NCBI GenBank assembly: GCA_041741535.1
Contig: JBGSJV010000062.1
Span: 88,781-152,780 of the forward strand
Reading direction: 5' to 3'
DNA length: 64,000 nucleotides
From: M30B19 sp041741535
Lineage (GTDB): Bacteria > Planctomycetota > Planctomycetia > Pirellulales > Pirellulaceae
This document shows positions 24,936 through 34,252 of the stretch, piece after piece. The position numbers and the translations under genes were made by a program. The notes under the pieces are model-generated. The model was not told where the DNA came from, made no database searches, and saw only the letters and a program-made list of their open reading frames with translations. Every line of letters starts with the position of its first letter. Positions within the stretch are counted from its first letter, which is position 1.

Positions 24936-26408
24936 ATGGTGCCGCGTCTGTTCAGGTATTGCCAGTATTTCGTAACCATTTTGACAGTGATGGGAGTCCT
25001 GTCGTTCGCGAGCGAGACCTTGGTCCTTGCTCAAGAGACTCCGACGAATCAGGTCGAAGCTCAGGAAGAGAAAAAGCCGCCTACGGTGGAGGATTTGCAA
25101 AAGGCGATCGAAGATCTGAAGACCGAAGCCGCAGCCGCGACGGCGTCTGTCGTTGAACAAACGGGTTGGCTATGGACCTGCATCGCCGCGTTCTTGGTGT
25201 TCTTTATGCAAGCCGGATTCGCCCTGGTCGAAGCGGGCTTCACGCGAGCCAAGAACTGCGTCAATATCATCATGAAGAACTTGTTGGATTTTGCCGTCGG
25301 TTCGATCACGTATTGGATGGTCGGATTTGGCTTGATGTTTGGGATCTCGACGAACGGCTGGTACGGCACGACCGATTTCTTTGTGGACGGTCTGGTCGAT
25401 GGCAAAAACAGCAACTGGGAATTCACATTCTTAATTTTCCAAACCGTCTTTGCCGCGACCGCCGCGACCATTGTGTCGGGGGCTATGGCCGAGCGCACCA
25501 AATTCACTTCGTACCTAATTTACAGCGTTCTCATCACGGCTGTTGTTTACCCAATTTCCGGTAGTTGGATATGGGGTAATTTCTACCATTTGACCGCCCA
25601 TAGTGGTGGTTGGTTGCAAAATATGAAGTTCGTTGACTTTGCTGGTTCCACAGCCGTCCACTCCGTTGGCGGATGGGCAGCATTGGCCGGCGCATTGGTC
25701 ATTGGTCCGCGCATTGGCAAGTTTCACAAGGATGGAACCGTCACGCCGATCATGGGGCACTCGATGCCGTTGGCCGCTTTGGGTGTTTTTATTCTTTGGT
25801 TGGGTTGGTTTGGGTTTAATCCTGGCTCGACGACCTCGATGGCAGGTGGAAACTTTGCTCGAATTGCCGTGATCACGAATTTGTCGGCGGTCGCTGGGGT
25901 GATTACCGCGATGGCCACATCGTGGATCTTGTTCAAGAAGCCCGATTGTAGCTTTGCGCTTAATGGGGCACTGGCGGGACTGGTTTCCATCACGGCAGGA
26001 TGTAACGATGTCGGGCCGGTATCTGCTCTGCTGATTGGCTCGATTGGCGGCGTGGTCTGCGTGCTCTCGGTGCTGATGTTTGATCGAATGCGGATTGATG
26101 ATCCGGTTGGTGCGATTTCGGTTCACGGTGTTTGTGGAGCTTGGGGTACGTTGGCGGTTGGCTTGTTCGCCGACGCCATCTACGCTGGAAGTTCGGGACT
26201 GTTTTCGGGAGGTGGAATGTCGCTACTCCTGATTCAGGCGACTGGCGTTGTCGCGATCATGATCTGGGCATTTGGAACTTCCTTGTTGATTTTCTTGGGA
26301 CTCAAGTACACGATCGGTCTCCGCGTTCCCGAGGAAGAAGAGATCGCTGGTCTGGACTCCACCGAACATGGTATGGTGGCCTATCCGTATAGTCCCGTTC
26401 AGGACTAA
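24936..26408 (+). CDS. amt: Ammonium transporter (Amt family)
   Basis: A 490-residue ammonium channel. A signal peptide (MVPRLFRYCQYFVTILTVMG) and a charged periplasmic linker with a short coiled coil precede the Amt fold of about eleven membrane helices. Family hallmarks are FFMQAGFALVEAGFTRAKN, DFAGSTAVHSVGGWAALAGA (pore histidine), LGWFGFNPGS, and HGVCGAWGTLAVGLFA (second pore histidine). I chose the ATG at 24936 after GGGAA; the ATG at 24924 adds four residues. The PII gene follows after 143 bases, and PII proteins gate Amt channels in many bacteria. Confidence 0.95.
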   Translation: MVPRLFRYCQYFVTILTVMGVLSFASETLVLAQETPTNQVEAQEEKKPPTVEDLQKAIEDLKTEAAAATASVVEQTGWLWTCIAAFLVFFMQAGFALVEAGFTRAKNCVNIIMKNLLDFAVGSITYWMVGFGLMFGISTNGWYGTTDFFVDGLVDGKNSNWEFTFLIFQTVFAATAATIVSGAMAERTKFTSYLIYSVLITAVVYPISGSWIWGNFYHLTAHSGGWLQNMKFVDFAGSTAVHSVGGWAALAGALVIGPRIGKFHKDGTVTPIMGHSMPLAALGVFILWLGWFGFNPGSTTSMAGGNFARIAVITNLSAVAGVITAMATSWILFKKPDCSFALNGALAGLVSITAGCNDVGPVSALLIGSIGGVVCVLSVLMFDRMRIDDPVGAISVHGVCGAWGTLAVGLFADAIYAGSSGLFSGGGMSLLLIQATGVVAIMIWAFGTSLLIFLGLKYTIGLRVPEEEEIAGLDSTEHGMVAYPYSPVQD

Positions 26409-26428
26409 CGTGTAGAAACACGCCCGCT

Positions 26429-26468
26429 GCGTCAGCCCCGGTTATTATCCTGTAACCGTGGCTGACGC
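26429..26468. promoter_or_regulatory. Long stem-loop between amt and the PII gene
   Basis: GCGTCAGCCCCGGTTA (26429-26444) and TAACCGTGGCTGACGC (26453-26468) pair over 16 positions with one mismatch around an 8-base loop. No T tract follows, so a plain intrinsic terminator is unlikely. It may attenuate or stabilise the amt transcript relative to the PII gene. Confidence 0.6.
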
Positions 26469-26551
26469 GGGTTGGCTTACCCGTCTTTGCAGCCGTGTCC
26501 AAGCGCTATTGCTGGGCCACACCCTTGAATCAACCATCCGGGAGTATCTCT

Positions 26552-26890
26552 GTGAAAAAAATCGAAGCAATCATCCGGCATTCACATTTGGAAACGGTTA
26601 AAGCCGCCTTGATCGAAGCTGGTATCGAAGGCATGACGGTCACCGAAGTACGTGGATTCGGACGTCAAAAAGGTCAAAAGGAAGTTTATCGCGGAGCGGA
26701 ATACGCCGTCGATTTGGTCCCCAAAATTCGACTCGACATCGTCGTGCCCGATGGCAAAGTCGATCCCTGCATCGCAGTTCTGACCAAGGCTGCCCGAACC
26801 GGCAAGATCGGCGACGGGAAGATCTTTGTCATTGGTGTCGAGCAAACCATTCGGATTCGCACCGGCGAGACCGGAACTGAGGCGATTTAG
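26552..26890 (+). CDS. glnK: Nitrogen regulatory PII protein
   Basis: A 112-residue PII trimer subunit that senses 2-oxoglutarate and ATP/ADP and controls Amt and nitrogen metabolism. The T-loop VYRGAEY carries the uridylylation tyrosine. The ATP-binding region is KIRLDIVVPDGKVD, and the signature TGKIGDGKIFVIGVE is intact. The GTG at 26552 gives the standard family length and is preceded by GGGAG; a longer frame to 26495 adds an unlikely leader. Its position behind amt favours the name GlnK over GlnB. Confidence 0.95.
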   Translation: MKKIEAIIRHSHLETVKAALIEAGIEGMTVTEVRGFGRQKGQKEVYRGAEYAVDLVPKIRLDIVVPDGKVDPCIAVLTKAARTGKIGDGKIFVIGVEQTIRIRTGETGTEAI

Positions 26891-27053
26891 GTTTCCAATC
26901 GGCCGAATCCCTACAATCGGATTGTCTTTCGGCTTCGTTGCAGTTTCTCAACGTTTGTGCCCAAATTTCCTCAAATTGCAAGGTAAAGTTCCCGCGAACG
27001 GCAAGCTTTGCCAGTTCCTTGGAACCGCATCGAACATGAGAGGGAAGCTCCGC

Positions 27054-27416
27054 ATGGCTAAGAAGAAACCGGAATTGGCTCAAATGGACGAACTGGGGCG
27101 ACGATCGCAGAAAGATCGACGAACCACACTCGCTGCCAAGGCGGCCGAAGAACGACGCGATGGCACGGGTCGCCGCCGACACATCGACCCCACCACTTGC
27201 GAACGCGACTATTCCGAAGACGAATTGGAATTCATGCGAGCCGTGGATGAATACAAACGCAAGAATCGCCGCATGTTCCCCACATGCAGTGAACTGCTAG
27301 AAGTGCTTCGCGGTCTCGGCTATCAAAAGTTGGACGTCAACGCGAGTCAACCTGGCTCGACGGCCGCTCCGATCGGCATTTTGAACTCAAACGCAGACTC
27401 GCCGGTATTGGTCTAA
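27054..27416 (+). CDS. Conserved planctomycete hypothetical protein
   Basis: A 120-residue soluble protein. The first 40 residues are strongly basic (MAKKKPELAQ, RRSQKDRRTT, RRDGTGRRRH). Residues 55-90 (DELEFMRAVDEYKRKNRRMF then PTCSELLEVLRGLGYQK) look like a small winged-helix DNA-binding unit, similar in shape to LexA N-termini. I recall like proteins in many planctomycetes, with no function. The ATG at 27054 follows AGAGGGAAG. A weak possibility is a nucleoid-associated or regulatory role. Confidence 0.72.
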   Translation: MAKKKPELAQMDELGRRSQKDRRTTLAAKAAEERRDGTGRRRHIDPTTCERDYSEDELEFMRAVDEYKRKNRRMFPTCSELLEVLRGLGYQKLDVNASQPGSTAAPIGILNSNADSPVLV

Positions 27417-27501
27417 GCCTCGGACCAATCTGAAACTCAATGGCACTTGTGGTACGATGGCGACTGGAGCTTTCCAGTCGCCCTATCATAAGAGCCGGGT
27501 T

Positions 27502-30500
27502 ATGAGTTTTACTGCGCGCGCTTATTTGCCTGTCTTTGCGTTCCTCTTCGTTTGGCTAGGGCTCGGGTCGTCTACCGCCCGCTCGCAGGAACTTCCCCAG
27601 ACGGGAAAGTACTTCCTGGGAGCAGCCAAGCTGGATATCTCGCCGCGACATCCGGTACTACTTTCAGGATATGCAGGTCGCACGCACGAACTGACACAGA
27701 ACATCGTTCAGCCTTTGTTTGCTCGAGCGTTGGTCATCGGTCAATCCAAAGCACAAACATCTGCTCCCGATTCGCGGCATCTGCTGATTGCGGTCGATAA
27801 TTGCTCGGTCCATGCGGCGGTTCGTCGGGTGGTCGTCCAAGAAATTCACGCGAAGTTCGGCATCGTTCCCGAACAGGTAACCATCGCGTCCACGCATACT
27901 CACAGCGGCCCAATGCTCAGCGGCGCGCTGGAGAATCTTCTTATTCGCGATCAAACCGCCCCGGAGCAACTGGCGTGTGAGCGATACACGCAACAACTCA
28001 TTCAAGCTTTGGTCGATGTAACCGAACAAGCGCTGGCCGCTCAACAATGGGTGACCTTGCAACGACAGCAAGGGGAATTGGACTTCGCGCTTAATCGCCG
28101 GGGTGGACAAGTCGTCGACCATTCGTTGCCAATCTTGGTCGCTTACAACGAACAACAACAGCCCACGATGATTCTGACCAACTACGCCTGTCACTGTGTG
28201 GCCGGCGGCAGTGGACTTGAGATTTGCGGTGATTGGGCGGGGTTTGCCAGTGCCTCGATGGAAGAAGATTTCCCCAGCGCCACCGCAGTGGTTGTCATTG
28301 GCTGCGGAGCGGACCAGAATCCCAAAGCAATGGGCGGAATCACTGCGGCCCAGCAACAGGGCGAGCAGTTGGCCGCCAAGATTCAAGAGTTGATGAGCCA
28401 ACCGCAGCAACCCGTCCGCGGAGACCTTCAAAGTCAATTCAACGAGATCGCCTTGCCTTTGGCTGAATTGCCCTCGACCGAAGAATGGGAACGTCGCGCT
28501 CAAGAACCCGGCATCATCGGATATCACGCACAGAAAAATCTTCGTCGGCTCCGTGACGGCACCCCATTGCCGCAGAAAATTCCGTATCCGATTCAAACCT
28601 GGTCGTTTGGTAGCGACTTGGCCATGGTGTTTTTGGGCGGTGAAGTCGTGGTCGACTACGCCCATCTGTTGCGGCGGCATCTGGATCCGGATCGACTCTG
28701 GGTCACCGCCTATGCGAACGATGTCGCCTGTTACATCCCATCCCAACGAATCTTGCAAGAAGGCGGCTACGAAGGTGGCGATGCGATGGTCTGGTACGAC
28801 TTGCCCGCGCGCTTGACTCCGCAAACGCAGGACCTGATTGTGGATGAAGTGAAACGGCAACTCGGAGTAAATTTTGCCGCCTCACACGACTCGTCACGCA
28901 CCGGTGGGACCTGGCCGCGTTCCCCGCAATCCTCTCGCGATTTGATGGTGACTCACCCGGAATTGAAGGTCGAGTTAGTCGCCAGCGAGCCCTTGATTCG
29001 TGATCCGGTCGCGATTGATTTTGGACCCGATGGACGATTGTGGGTCGCTCAAATGCACGATTATCCGGAAGGACTCGATGGTCAGTACCAAGCCGGCGGC
29101 TCGATCCAAGTCTTGCGCGATTCTGATGGCGATGGACAATACGACACGAGCCAAACGTTTCTCGATTCCTTGCCATTTCCTACCGACGTGAAAGTGTGGC
29201 GCGACGGCGTGCTCATTTGTACCGCGCCCAACGTACTATTTGCTCGCGACACGGATGGCGACGGAAAGGCGGACGATATCCGCACCGTCCTGACGGGCTT
29301 CGAGACGCACAACTATCAAGCGCGGGTCAATAGTTTGGCGTGGGGACTGGATCACTGGGTTTATGGCGCGGCCGGGATTTTTGGCGGTCACGTGGAAAAC
29401 GTTCATGGCCAAAAAATCGATTTGAGCAATCGGGACTTTCGGCTCCGACCCGATACCGGTGAAGTGTCCTCCGCCAGCGGGCGAACCCAACAAGGTCGCG
29501 TTCGCGACGATTGGGGAAACTGGTTTGGTTGCGACAATAGCACGTTGTTGGTTCATTACCCTGCCACCGAACATTACAGTGCGCGACAACCAACGGCAGC
29601 CTCGCCACGACCCAGTGTCTTGGTCGCGCAAGCGAATCGACTGTTTCCCCCGCCACAAATCGTGCAATGGGCCTTGAGTGGTCCGCCCGGTTTGCCCACA
29701 TCCGCCTGCGGCTTAGGTATTTTGCGCAGCCCGTTGTTAGGCGACGATTACTACGGCAACACATTCACTTGCGAACCGGTGAACCAATTGGTCCATCGGC
29801 TTCAATTGAAATCCAGTAGTGTCACGTTCCAAGGCCAGCGCGCGGCGAACGAGACAGATCGAGAATTTCTTTGGTCAACCGATCCGTGGTTCCGGCCCGT
29901 CCAAGTCAAGACGGGACTGGATGGCGCCTTGTACGTGGTCGACATGTACCGCTTCTTGATCGAACATCCGCGATTTTTGAGTGACGAAGTCCGCTCGCAG
30001 ATTGACGTGCGAGCCGGTCATGATCGCGGGCGTATCTATCGTGTGGTGCCTCGACAAAGAACAACGCCCCTCCCAGCCAGCTCCGACGATCTCACTCGGT
30101 TGAGTGTGGTTGCATTGGCCCAACGATTGGATACGCCGAACGGCACCTTGCGCGACTTGATCCATCAAATGTTGTGGTGGTCTTATGACTCGCAACAAGA
30201 ATCGCCCGAGTGGAGTAAGGCCATTCAACATCTCCAGCAATTGGCCGCCGGGTCCGCCCATGGTGCGGTGCGCGGACAAGCTCTATCGCTAATTGCCGAG
30301 TGGCAGCGATTGCCCGACGAATTGCTGATGAAGGCGTTGCGCGACGACCACACGCAGGTTCGGCGACAAGCGATCCGCGTTTCCGAAGCTTGGCTGCGCG
30401 ATTCGGAACGTGCTCGCCTCATTGGCCCCATCGTCGCGGATTTGGCGGCGGACCCGGATCCTCAGGTTCGTTTGCAAGTTGCCTATAGTTTGGGTGAATG

Positions 30501-32988
30501 GCGCGAAACACCCGCGGCAGGCGCCTTGAATCGATTGTTGGACTCGGACCCGCACGATCCCTGGATCGTTGCAGCGGTGCAAAGTAGCCTACACGGCGAG
30601 AACGTGGGCGAAGTCCTCCAACATCGTTTGCAGCTGCTGGGCCCCGCAGATATCCTGTCGGCCGAAAATCGTCAACTCGTGCGGCAGACCCTGCGCATGG
30701 CCGACATTCCTTTGTGGCACTTGTTTGACGACTATTTGGTCTTGGATCCAACTCAGGAAGAACCGGCCCAGTGGCAATTGGAACTTTGGTCCGAAGTCTC
30801 TGAGTTCGCGCTTCGCGAACCGGATCGCTTGAACGATCCCGAATTCCGAACCGTGCAAGCGGGTGTGTTGGAGCGAGTGATCCGTGGCCTCGAGGCAGCC
30901 GACGTGGAGCGGGATTGGCAAGTCCATGGACTGGAATTACTTGGACATGCCCCGGATCCCGCTCGAGTGTTGCCAAGTGTACAAAACGCGTTGCGTCCCC
31001 AAGTTGCTTTGCATGTGCAACAGGCCGCGCTGCGCGCGTGGGCGCGCTTGGCGCGGCCCGGTGTTCTTTCCGTTAGCGAAGCCTATTGCCAGACCTTTCC
31101 ACAATGGACGCCCATCATCCAAGATCAAGCGGTCAAGTTGGCTCAGACCAATCCGCAGTTGACAACCGCTTTGCTCCATGCGATCGCCGCGCGACAAGTT
31201 CCGGAAAACGTGCTGGACGCCAGCTCTCGTCAGTTCTTTCTTGAACATCCTACAGAGGCCGTCCGCCAATTGGCAGCTCAAGTCTTTACAGCTGCCGGTC
31301 CGGGTCAATGGCCAGAGCGGTTTCCGCAATACTTGAATTTGAATGTCGGTGACGGTAATGCAGAACAGGGTCAAGCGGTGTTTCGGCAACACTGTGCGGT
31401 CTGCCATCGAATTGGGGACCATGGGTATGTTGTCGGCCCCGACCTGCGCGCGCTAACCGATCTTTCGGTCACCGGCTTGTTGGCATCCATCTTGGATCCT
31501 CACGCGGCCTTGGACACACGTTATGCGGCCTACCTGGCGCTGACCAGCGATGGTCAAGTGATCACCGGCATGATGCAAGAGGAATCCACCAATAGCGTGA
31601 CGTTGGTTGGGCAAGAAGGAAAGAAGTACCAGCTCTTGCGCAACGAGATCGACGAACTGAGCCGCACAGGCAAATCGTTGATGCCGGAAGGCCTGGAAAA
31701 AGAGATCCCGCCGCTGGCCATGCGAGACCTGTTGAAATATTTGGGCGCCGGTTCGGCCCAGGTGCGTTATCATTATGTCGATTCGCCGGGGGCTCATTCG
31801 AATTATCCGGATTCGGACCCGCCGCATAAAATGGTCGATCGTCAACTGGGGACCGAACACTTCAACGATGGACAATGGCTGAACTTTTATCATATCGGTC
31901 AACCCGTCCATCGCGCGGTATTTGAGTTTGGCGAAACCATCACGCTGTCGCGGATTCGCTTCACCTATGGTGTCAATCATCGACCTGGAGTGATCCACGC
32001 CCCGCGCGTCATGCGTTTGAAGTTGATCGGCACCGAAGAGCCTAACCATCCTCTGCTCGAAGTAGCGGACTGGGATGATTCGCCGGACGGGTTGGGAGTT
32101 TATCAAATCCAGCGACGACAAAAATCCATCGAGATGACGCCGGTCGTTGTTCGAGCAGTCGAGATAGAATGGGAAAGTGATTTTGAATGGACTTCTTTTG
32201 CGGAAATCGAATTCAATCCCGTGCAGCTGGGCGAACGCGAAACGATCCCCGCTGACGCAGCCGTCGCTTCGGACGTTGGTCAAACTCCCATGTCCAAACA
32301 ACCGGTTCCGTCCGTGGGTTTTGCTTCCGTCGATCAAATGCTGGCGTTGGTCGCTACGGCTCAAGTCGGGACGGCGGATGAGTATCGAGTGATCCCTGAG
32401 ATCTGGCAACACGCGATTGCGGCCGGCAAACGAAACGATCCTGACGAATTGCGGGCGATGTTGCAAGCATCACTTCCGGTTTCGCAGGAAGCCCTGGAGG
32501 ATTGGCAAGCGGTGGTGATTGGCGGTGGCGTGATCAATGGCATTAGCCAAACGGGGATTTATCCGGGGCCACGAATCGCAGAAATCATTGCCTCGGATGG
32601 GAACTTGACCGAGCGTTGGACGCGTAGCTTGGAATTGGCCGCCGAGATGGCGGATCAGGAAACCACACCACAAGGGACTCGATACGATGCACTGCGAATG
32701 TTGGCGCTGCTTCCCTGGAGTTCGTCACGTGAGCCGCTGCGGAGATACTTGCAACCGGGAGTACCGCATGAGCTACAGATGGGGGCCGTTAGCGGTTTGG
32801 TGGACGTGCCAAATGAAGAGGCCGCGCTGGAATTGCACCAGGCTCTAGGTCATTTAGCGGAAGACCTCCACGGGCTAGCCGTGGATGGCTTGACTCGTCC
32901 GGCAGCCACCGCAGGTCTGCGAGCCGCGCTCGACTCGGGCAGACTCAAGCGGGAGGACTTGCACCCGACCATCCGCGAACGCTTGTGA
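27502..32988 (+). CDS. Secreted multidomain protein: ceramidase-like, PVC beta-propeller, HEAT repeats, cytochrome c
   Basis: A very large secreted protein of 1828 residues. A signal peptide (residues 1-28) is followed by a neutral-ceramidase-like N-terminal domain to about 470, with GAAKLDISPRHPVLLSGYAG, the metal-binding STHTHSGPML, and YACHCVAGG. From about 482 a PVC-type membrane-bound dehydrogenase beta-propeller begins (DPVAIDFGPDGRLWVAQMHD). HEAT repeats occupy roughly 880-1290. A c-type haem site CAVCH lies at 1298-1302, inside the planctomycete haem-binding region ending near 1420. A discoidin-like module follows (about 1430-1560), then more HEAT-like helices. The parts occur separately in planctomycetes; finding them joined is unusual. 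The substrate is unknown. Confidence 0.85.
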   Translation: MSFTARAYLPVFAFLFVWLGLGSSTARSQELPQTGKYFLGAAKLDISPRHPVLLSGYAGRTHELTQNIVQPLFARALVIGQSKAQTSAPDSRHLLIAVDNCSVHAAVRRVVVQEIHAKFGIVPEQVTIASTHTHSGPMLSGALENLLIRDQTAPEQLACERYTQQLIQALVDVTEQALAAQQWVTLQRQQGELDFALNRRGGQVVDHSLPILVAYNEQQQPTMILTNYACHCVAGGSGLEICGDWAGFASASMEEDFPSATAVVVIGCGADQNPKAMGGITAAQQQGEQLAAKIQELMSQPQQPVRGDLQSQFNEIALPLAELPSTEEWERRAQEPGIIGYHAQKNLRRLRDGTPLPQKIPYPIQTWSFGSDLAMVFLGGEVVVDYAHLLRRHLDPDRLWVTAYANDVACYIPSQRILQEGGYEGGDAMVWYDLPARLTPQTQDLIVDEVKRQLGVNFAASHDSSRTGGTWPRSPQSSRDLMVTHPELKVELVASEPLIRDPVAIDFGPDGRLWVAQMHDYPEGLDGQYQAGGSIQVLRDSDGDGQYDTSQTFLDSLPFPTDVKVWRDGVLICTAPNVLFARDTDGDGKADDIRTVLTGFETHNYQARVNSLAWGLDHWVYGAAGIFGGHVENVHGQKIDLSNRDFRLRPDTGEVSSASGRTQQGRVRDDWGNWFGCDNSTLLVHYPATEHYSARQPTAASPRPSVLVAQANRLFPPPQIVQWALSGPPGLPTSACGLGILRSPLLGDDYYGNTFTCEPVNQLVHRLQLKSSSVTFQGQRAANETDREFLWSTDPWFRPVQVKTGLDGALYVVDMYRFLIEHPRFLSDEVRSQIDVRAGHDRGRIYRVVPRQRTTPLPASSDDLTRLSVVALAQRLDTPNGTLRDLIHQMLWWSYDSQQESPEWSKAIQHLQQLAAGSAHGAVRGQALSLIAEWQRLPDELLMKALRDDHTQVRRQAIRVSEAWLRDSERARLIGPIVADLAADPDPQVRLQVAYSLGEWRETPAAGALNRLLDSDPHDPWIVAAVQSSLHGENVGEVLQHRLQLLGPADILSAENRQLVRQTLRMADIPLWHLFDDYLVLDPTQEEPAQWQLELWSEVSEFALREPDRLNDPEFRTVQAGVLERVIRGLEAADVERDWQVHGLELLGHAPDPARVLPSVQNALRPQVALHVQQAALRAWARLARPGVLSVSEAYCQTFPQWTPIIQDQAVKLAQTNPQLTTALLHAIAARQVPENVLDASSRQFFLEHPTEAVRQLAAQVFTAAGPGQWPERFPQYLNLNVGDGNAEQGQAVFRQHCAVCHRIGDHGYVVGPDLRALTDLSVTGLLASILDPHAALDTRYAAYLALTSDGQVITGMMQEESTNSVTLVGQEGKKYQLLRNEIDELSRTGKSLMPEGLEKEIPPLAMRDLLKYLGAGSAQVRYHYVDSPGAHSNYPDSDPPHKMVDRQLGTEHFNDGQWLNFYHIGQPVHRAVFEFGETITLSRIRFTYGVNHRPGVIHAPRVMRLKLIGTEEPNHPLLEVADWDDSPDGLGVYQIQRRQKSIEMTPVVVRAVEIEWESDFEWTSFAEIEFNPVQLGERETIPADAAVASDVGQTPMSKQPVPSVGFASVDQMLALVATAQVGTADEYRVIPEIWQHAIAAGKRNDPDELRAMLQASLPVSQEALEDWQAVVIGGGVINGISQTGIYPGPRIAEIIASDGNLTERWTRSLELAAEMADQETTPQGTRYDALRMLALLPWSSSREPLRRYLQPGVPHELQMGAVSGLVDVPNEEAALELHQALGHLAEDLHGLAVDGLTRPAATAGLRAALDSGRLKREDLHPTIRERL

Positions 32989-33031
32989 ACGATCCATACG
33001 CCTCACTCGGTTAACGCAGCAGCGAAAGTTC

Positions 33032-33056
33032 AAAAAAGAGTCCTGACACCTTTTTT
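33032..33056. repeat. Short palindromic repeat between convergent genes
   Basis: AAAAAAGAGTCCTGACACC followed by six T forms a near palindrome flanked by A and T runs, lying between the convergent multidomain gene and hemW. The CCTGAC core recalls the repeat at 51069-51213. It may act as a bidirectional terminator. Confidence 0.5.
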
Positions 33057-33058
33057 GG

Positions 33059-34252
33059 TTATAGATAGTTGGGCCAGAGGGTGTCGGAGATGTAGAGGCC
33101 TTGGGGAGTTAGCTTGAGCCGATCGTTGTCCCAACAAAAATGGTCGGCCTCCACGTCGCGTCGAATTTGCTCGCCAAACAATTCATCCCAGTCCAGGCCT
33201 GTCTCGCTGCGAAACGTCTTGGGGTCCAAGCCGTCCAACATCCGCATGCCAAAAACAAAATACTCACGAGCACGCATGACATCGCCGTCTTGATCCCATT
33301 CCGCCACCGGATTCCTCTGCGTTTGCATTCGCTTGATGTAAGTCGTCGTGCTGCTGTGATTCACGTATCTTTGTCCGTCCACATAACCCGCAGCTCCCGG
33401 CCCAAACGCCCAATACGGTCGACCGGTCCAATACACACAGTTGTGGCGACTGCGAAACCCCGGCCGAGCGAAGTTGGAAACTTCATAATGCTCAAAGCCA
33501 CGGTCCAATAAGAACCAACGAGTCTGTTGATAAAGTTGCAAGGCGTGATCCTGTTCCGCCTCGTGCAAAACGCCACGTTGCAGTCGACTCCAAAACGGAG
33601 TCCCTTTCTCGTAAGTCAATTGATAAGTCGACAAGTGCGACGCTTGACAAGACAACGCCGCCTGCAGATCGGCTTCCCACTGAGCGGCCGTCTCGTCACC
33701 AACGGCAAAGATCAAGTCCAAGCTCAATTGCCGACCGCGCTCCAGCACAAACTCGCATGCTTGTTGGATATCGATCGCGCGATGCGTGCGTTCCAACAGC
33801 GCCAACTTCTCGGCGCGGAACGATTGGACACCCAGACTGAATCGCGTCACACCATGGGCCGACCAATGCGCGACGACGGACTTGGTCAGATCATTCGGAT
33901 TCGCCTCCACCGACCATTCGCTCGTGGAATCACGTTCCTCCCAAACAAAATACTGCCGCAGCAAGTTCACCAAACGATCGACTTGTGGCAACGAGAGAAA
34001 GGTCGGCGTTCCGCCCCCCAAGAATAGCGTCTTGATGGCCCGCGGCGATGACTCGTTCCCTAATCGCCACTCCAATTCTCGCTGCAAGGCCTCTAAATAC
34101 GCCTCGACCAAATCGGCTCGGTCGGCGATGAGTGCAAAGTTGCAATAGCCACAGCGCTGCGTGCAAAACGGGATATGAACATAAACCGATTTGGGAACCC
34201 GCTTCCAAACCGGTTGGGCCAAGTCGGCGTTTGACTCGGCGATACTATCCAT
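33059..34252 (-). CDS. hemW: Radical SAM haem chaperone HemW
   Basis: A 397-residue radical SAM protein. The cluster motif is CTQRCGYCNF (CxxxCxxC) followed by Phe, so it lacks the fourth cysteine of true coproporphyrinogen dehydrogenase HemN and fits HemW, which binds and transfers haem. Other family features are YVHIPFC, TLFLGGGTPTFL, EANPNDLT, FSLGVQSF and HYEVSNFARPG. I start at the ATG at 34252, inside the last codons of the preceding membrane-protein gene, with an 8-base overlap; an in-frame TTG at 34279 is less likely. It is the last gene of the leftward tsaD operon. Confidence 0.93.
   Translation of the reverse strand: MDSIAESNADLAQPVWKRVPKSVYVHIPFCTQRCGYCNFALIADRADLVEAYLEALQRELEWRLGNESSPRAIKTLFLGGGTPTFLSLPQVDRLVNLLRQYFVWEERDSTSEWSVEANPNDLTKSVVAHWSAHGVTRFSLGVQSFRAEKLALLERTHRAIDIQQACEFVLERGRQLSLDLIFAVGDETAAQWEADLQAALSCQASHLSTYQLTYEKGTPFWSRLQRGVLHEAEQDHALQLYQQTRWFLLDRGFEHYEVSNFARPGFRSRHNCVYWTGRPYWAFGPGAAGYVDGQRYVNHSSTTTYIKRMQTQRNPVAEWDQDGDVMRAREYFVFGMRMLDGLDPKTFRSETGLDWDELFGEQIRRDVEADHFCWDNDRLKLTPQGLYISDTLWPNYL

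Noticed and set aside
27664..28860. Long minus-strand frame opposite the ceramidase-like domain
   Set aside because: The plus-strand protein has continuous, recognisable domains here. The minus frame has none.
31453..32466. Minus-strand frame of 337 codons opposite the cytochrome and discoidin parts
   Set aside because: The overlap is with a coherent secreted protein, and the minus product has no hydrophobic core or motif pattern.
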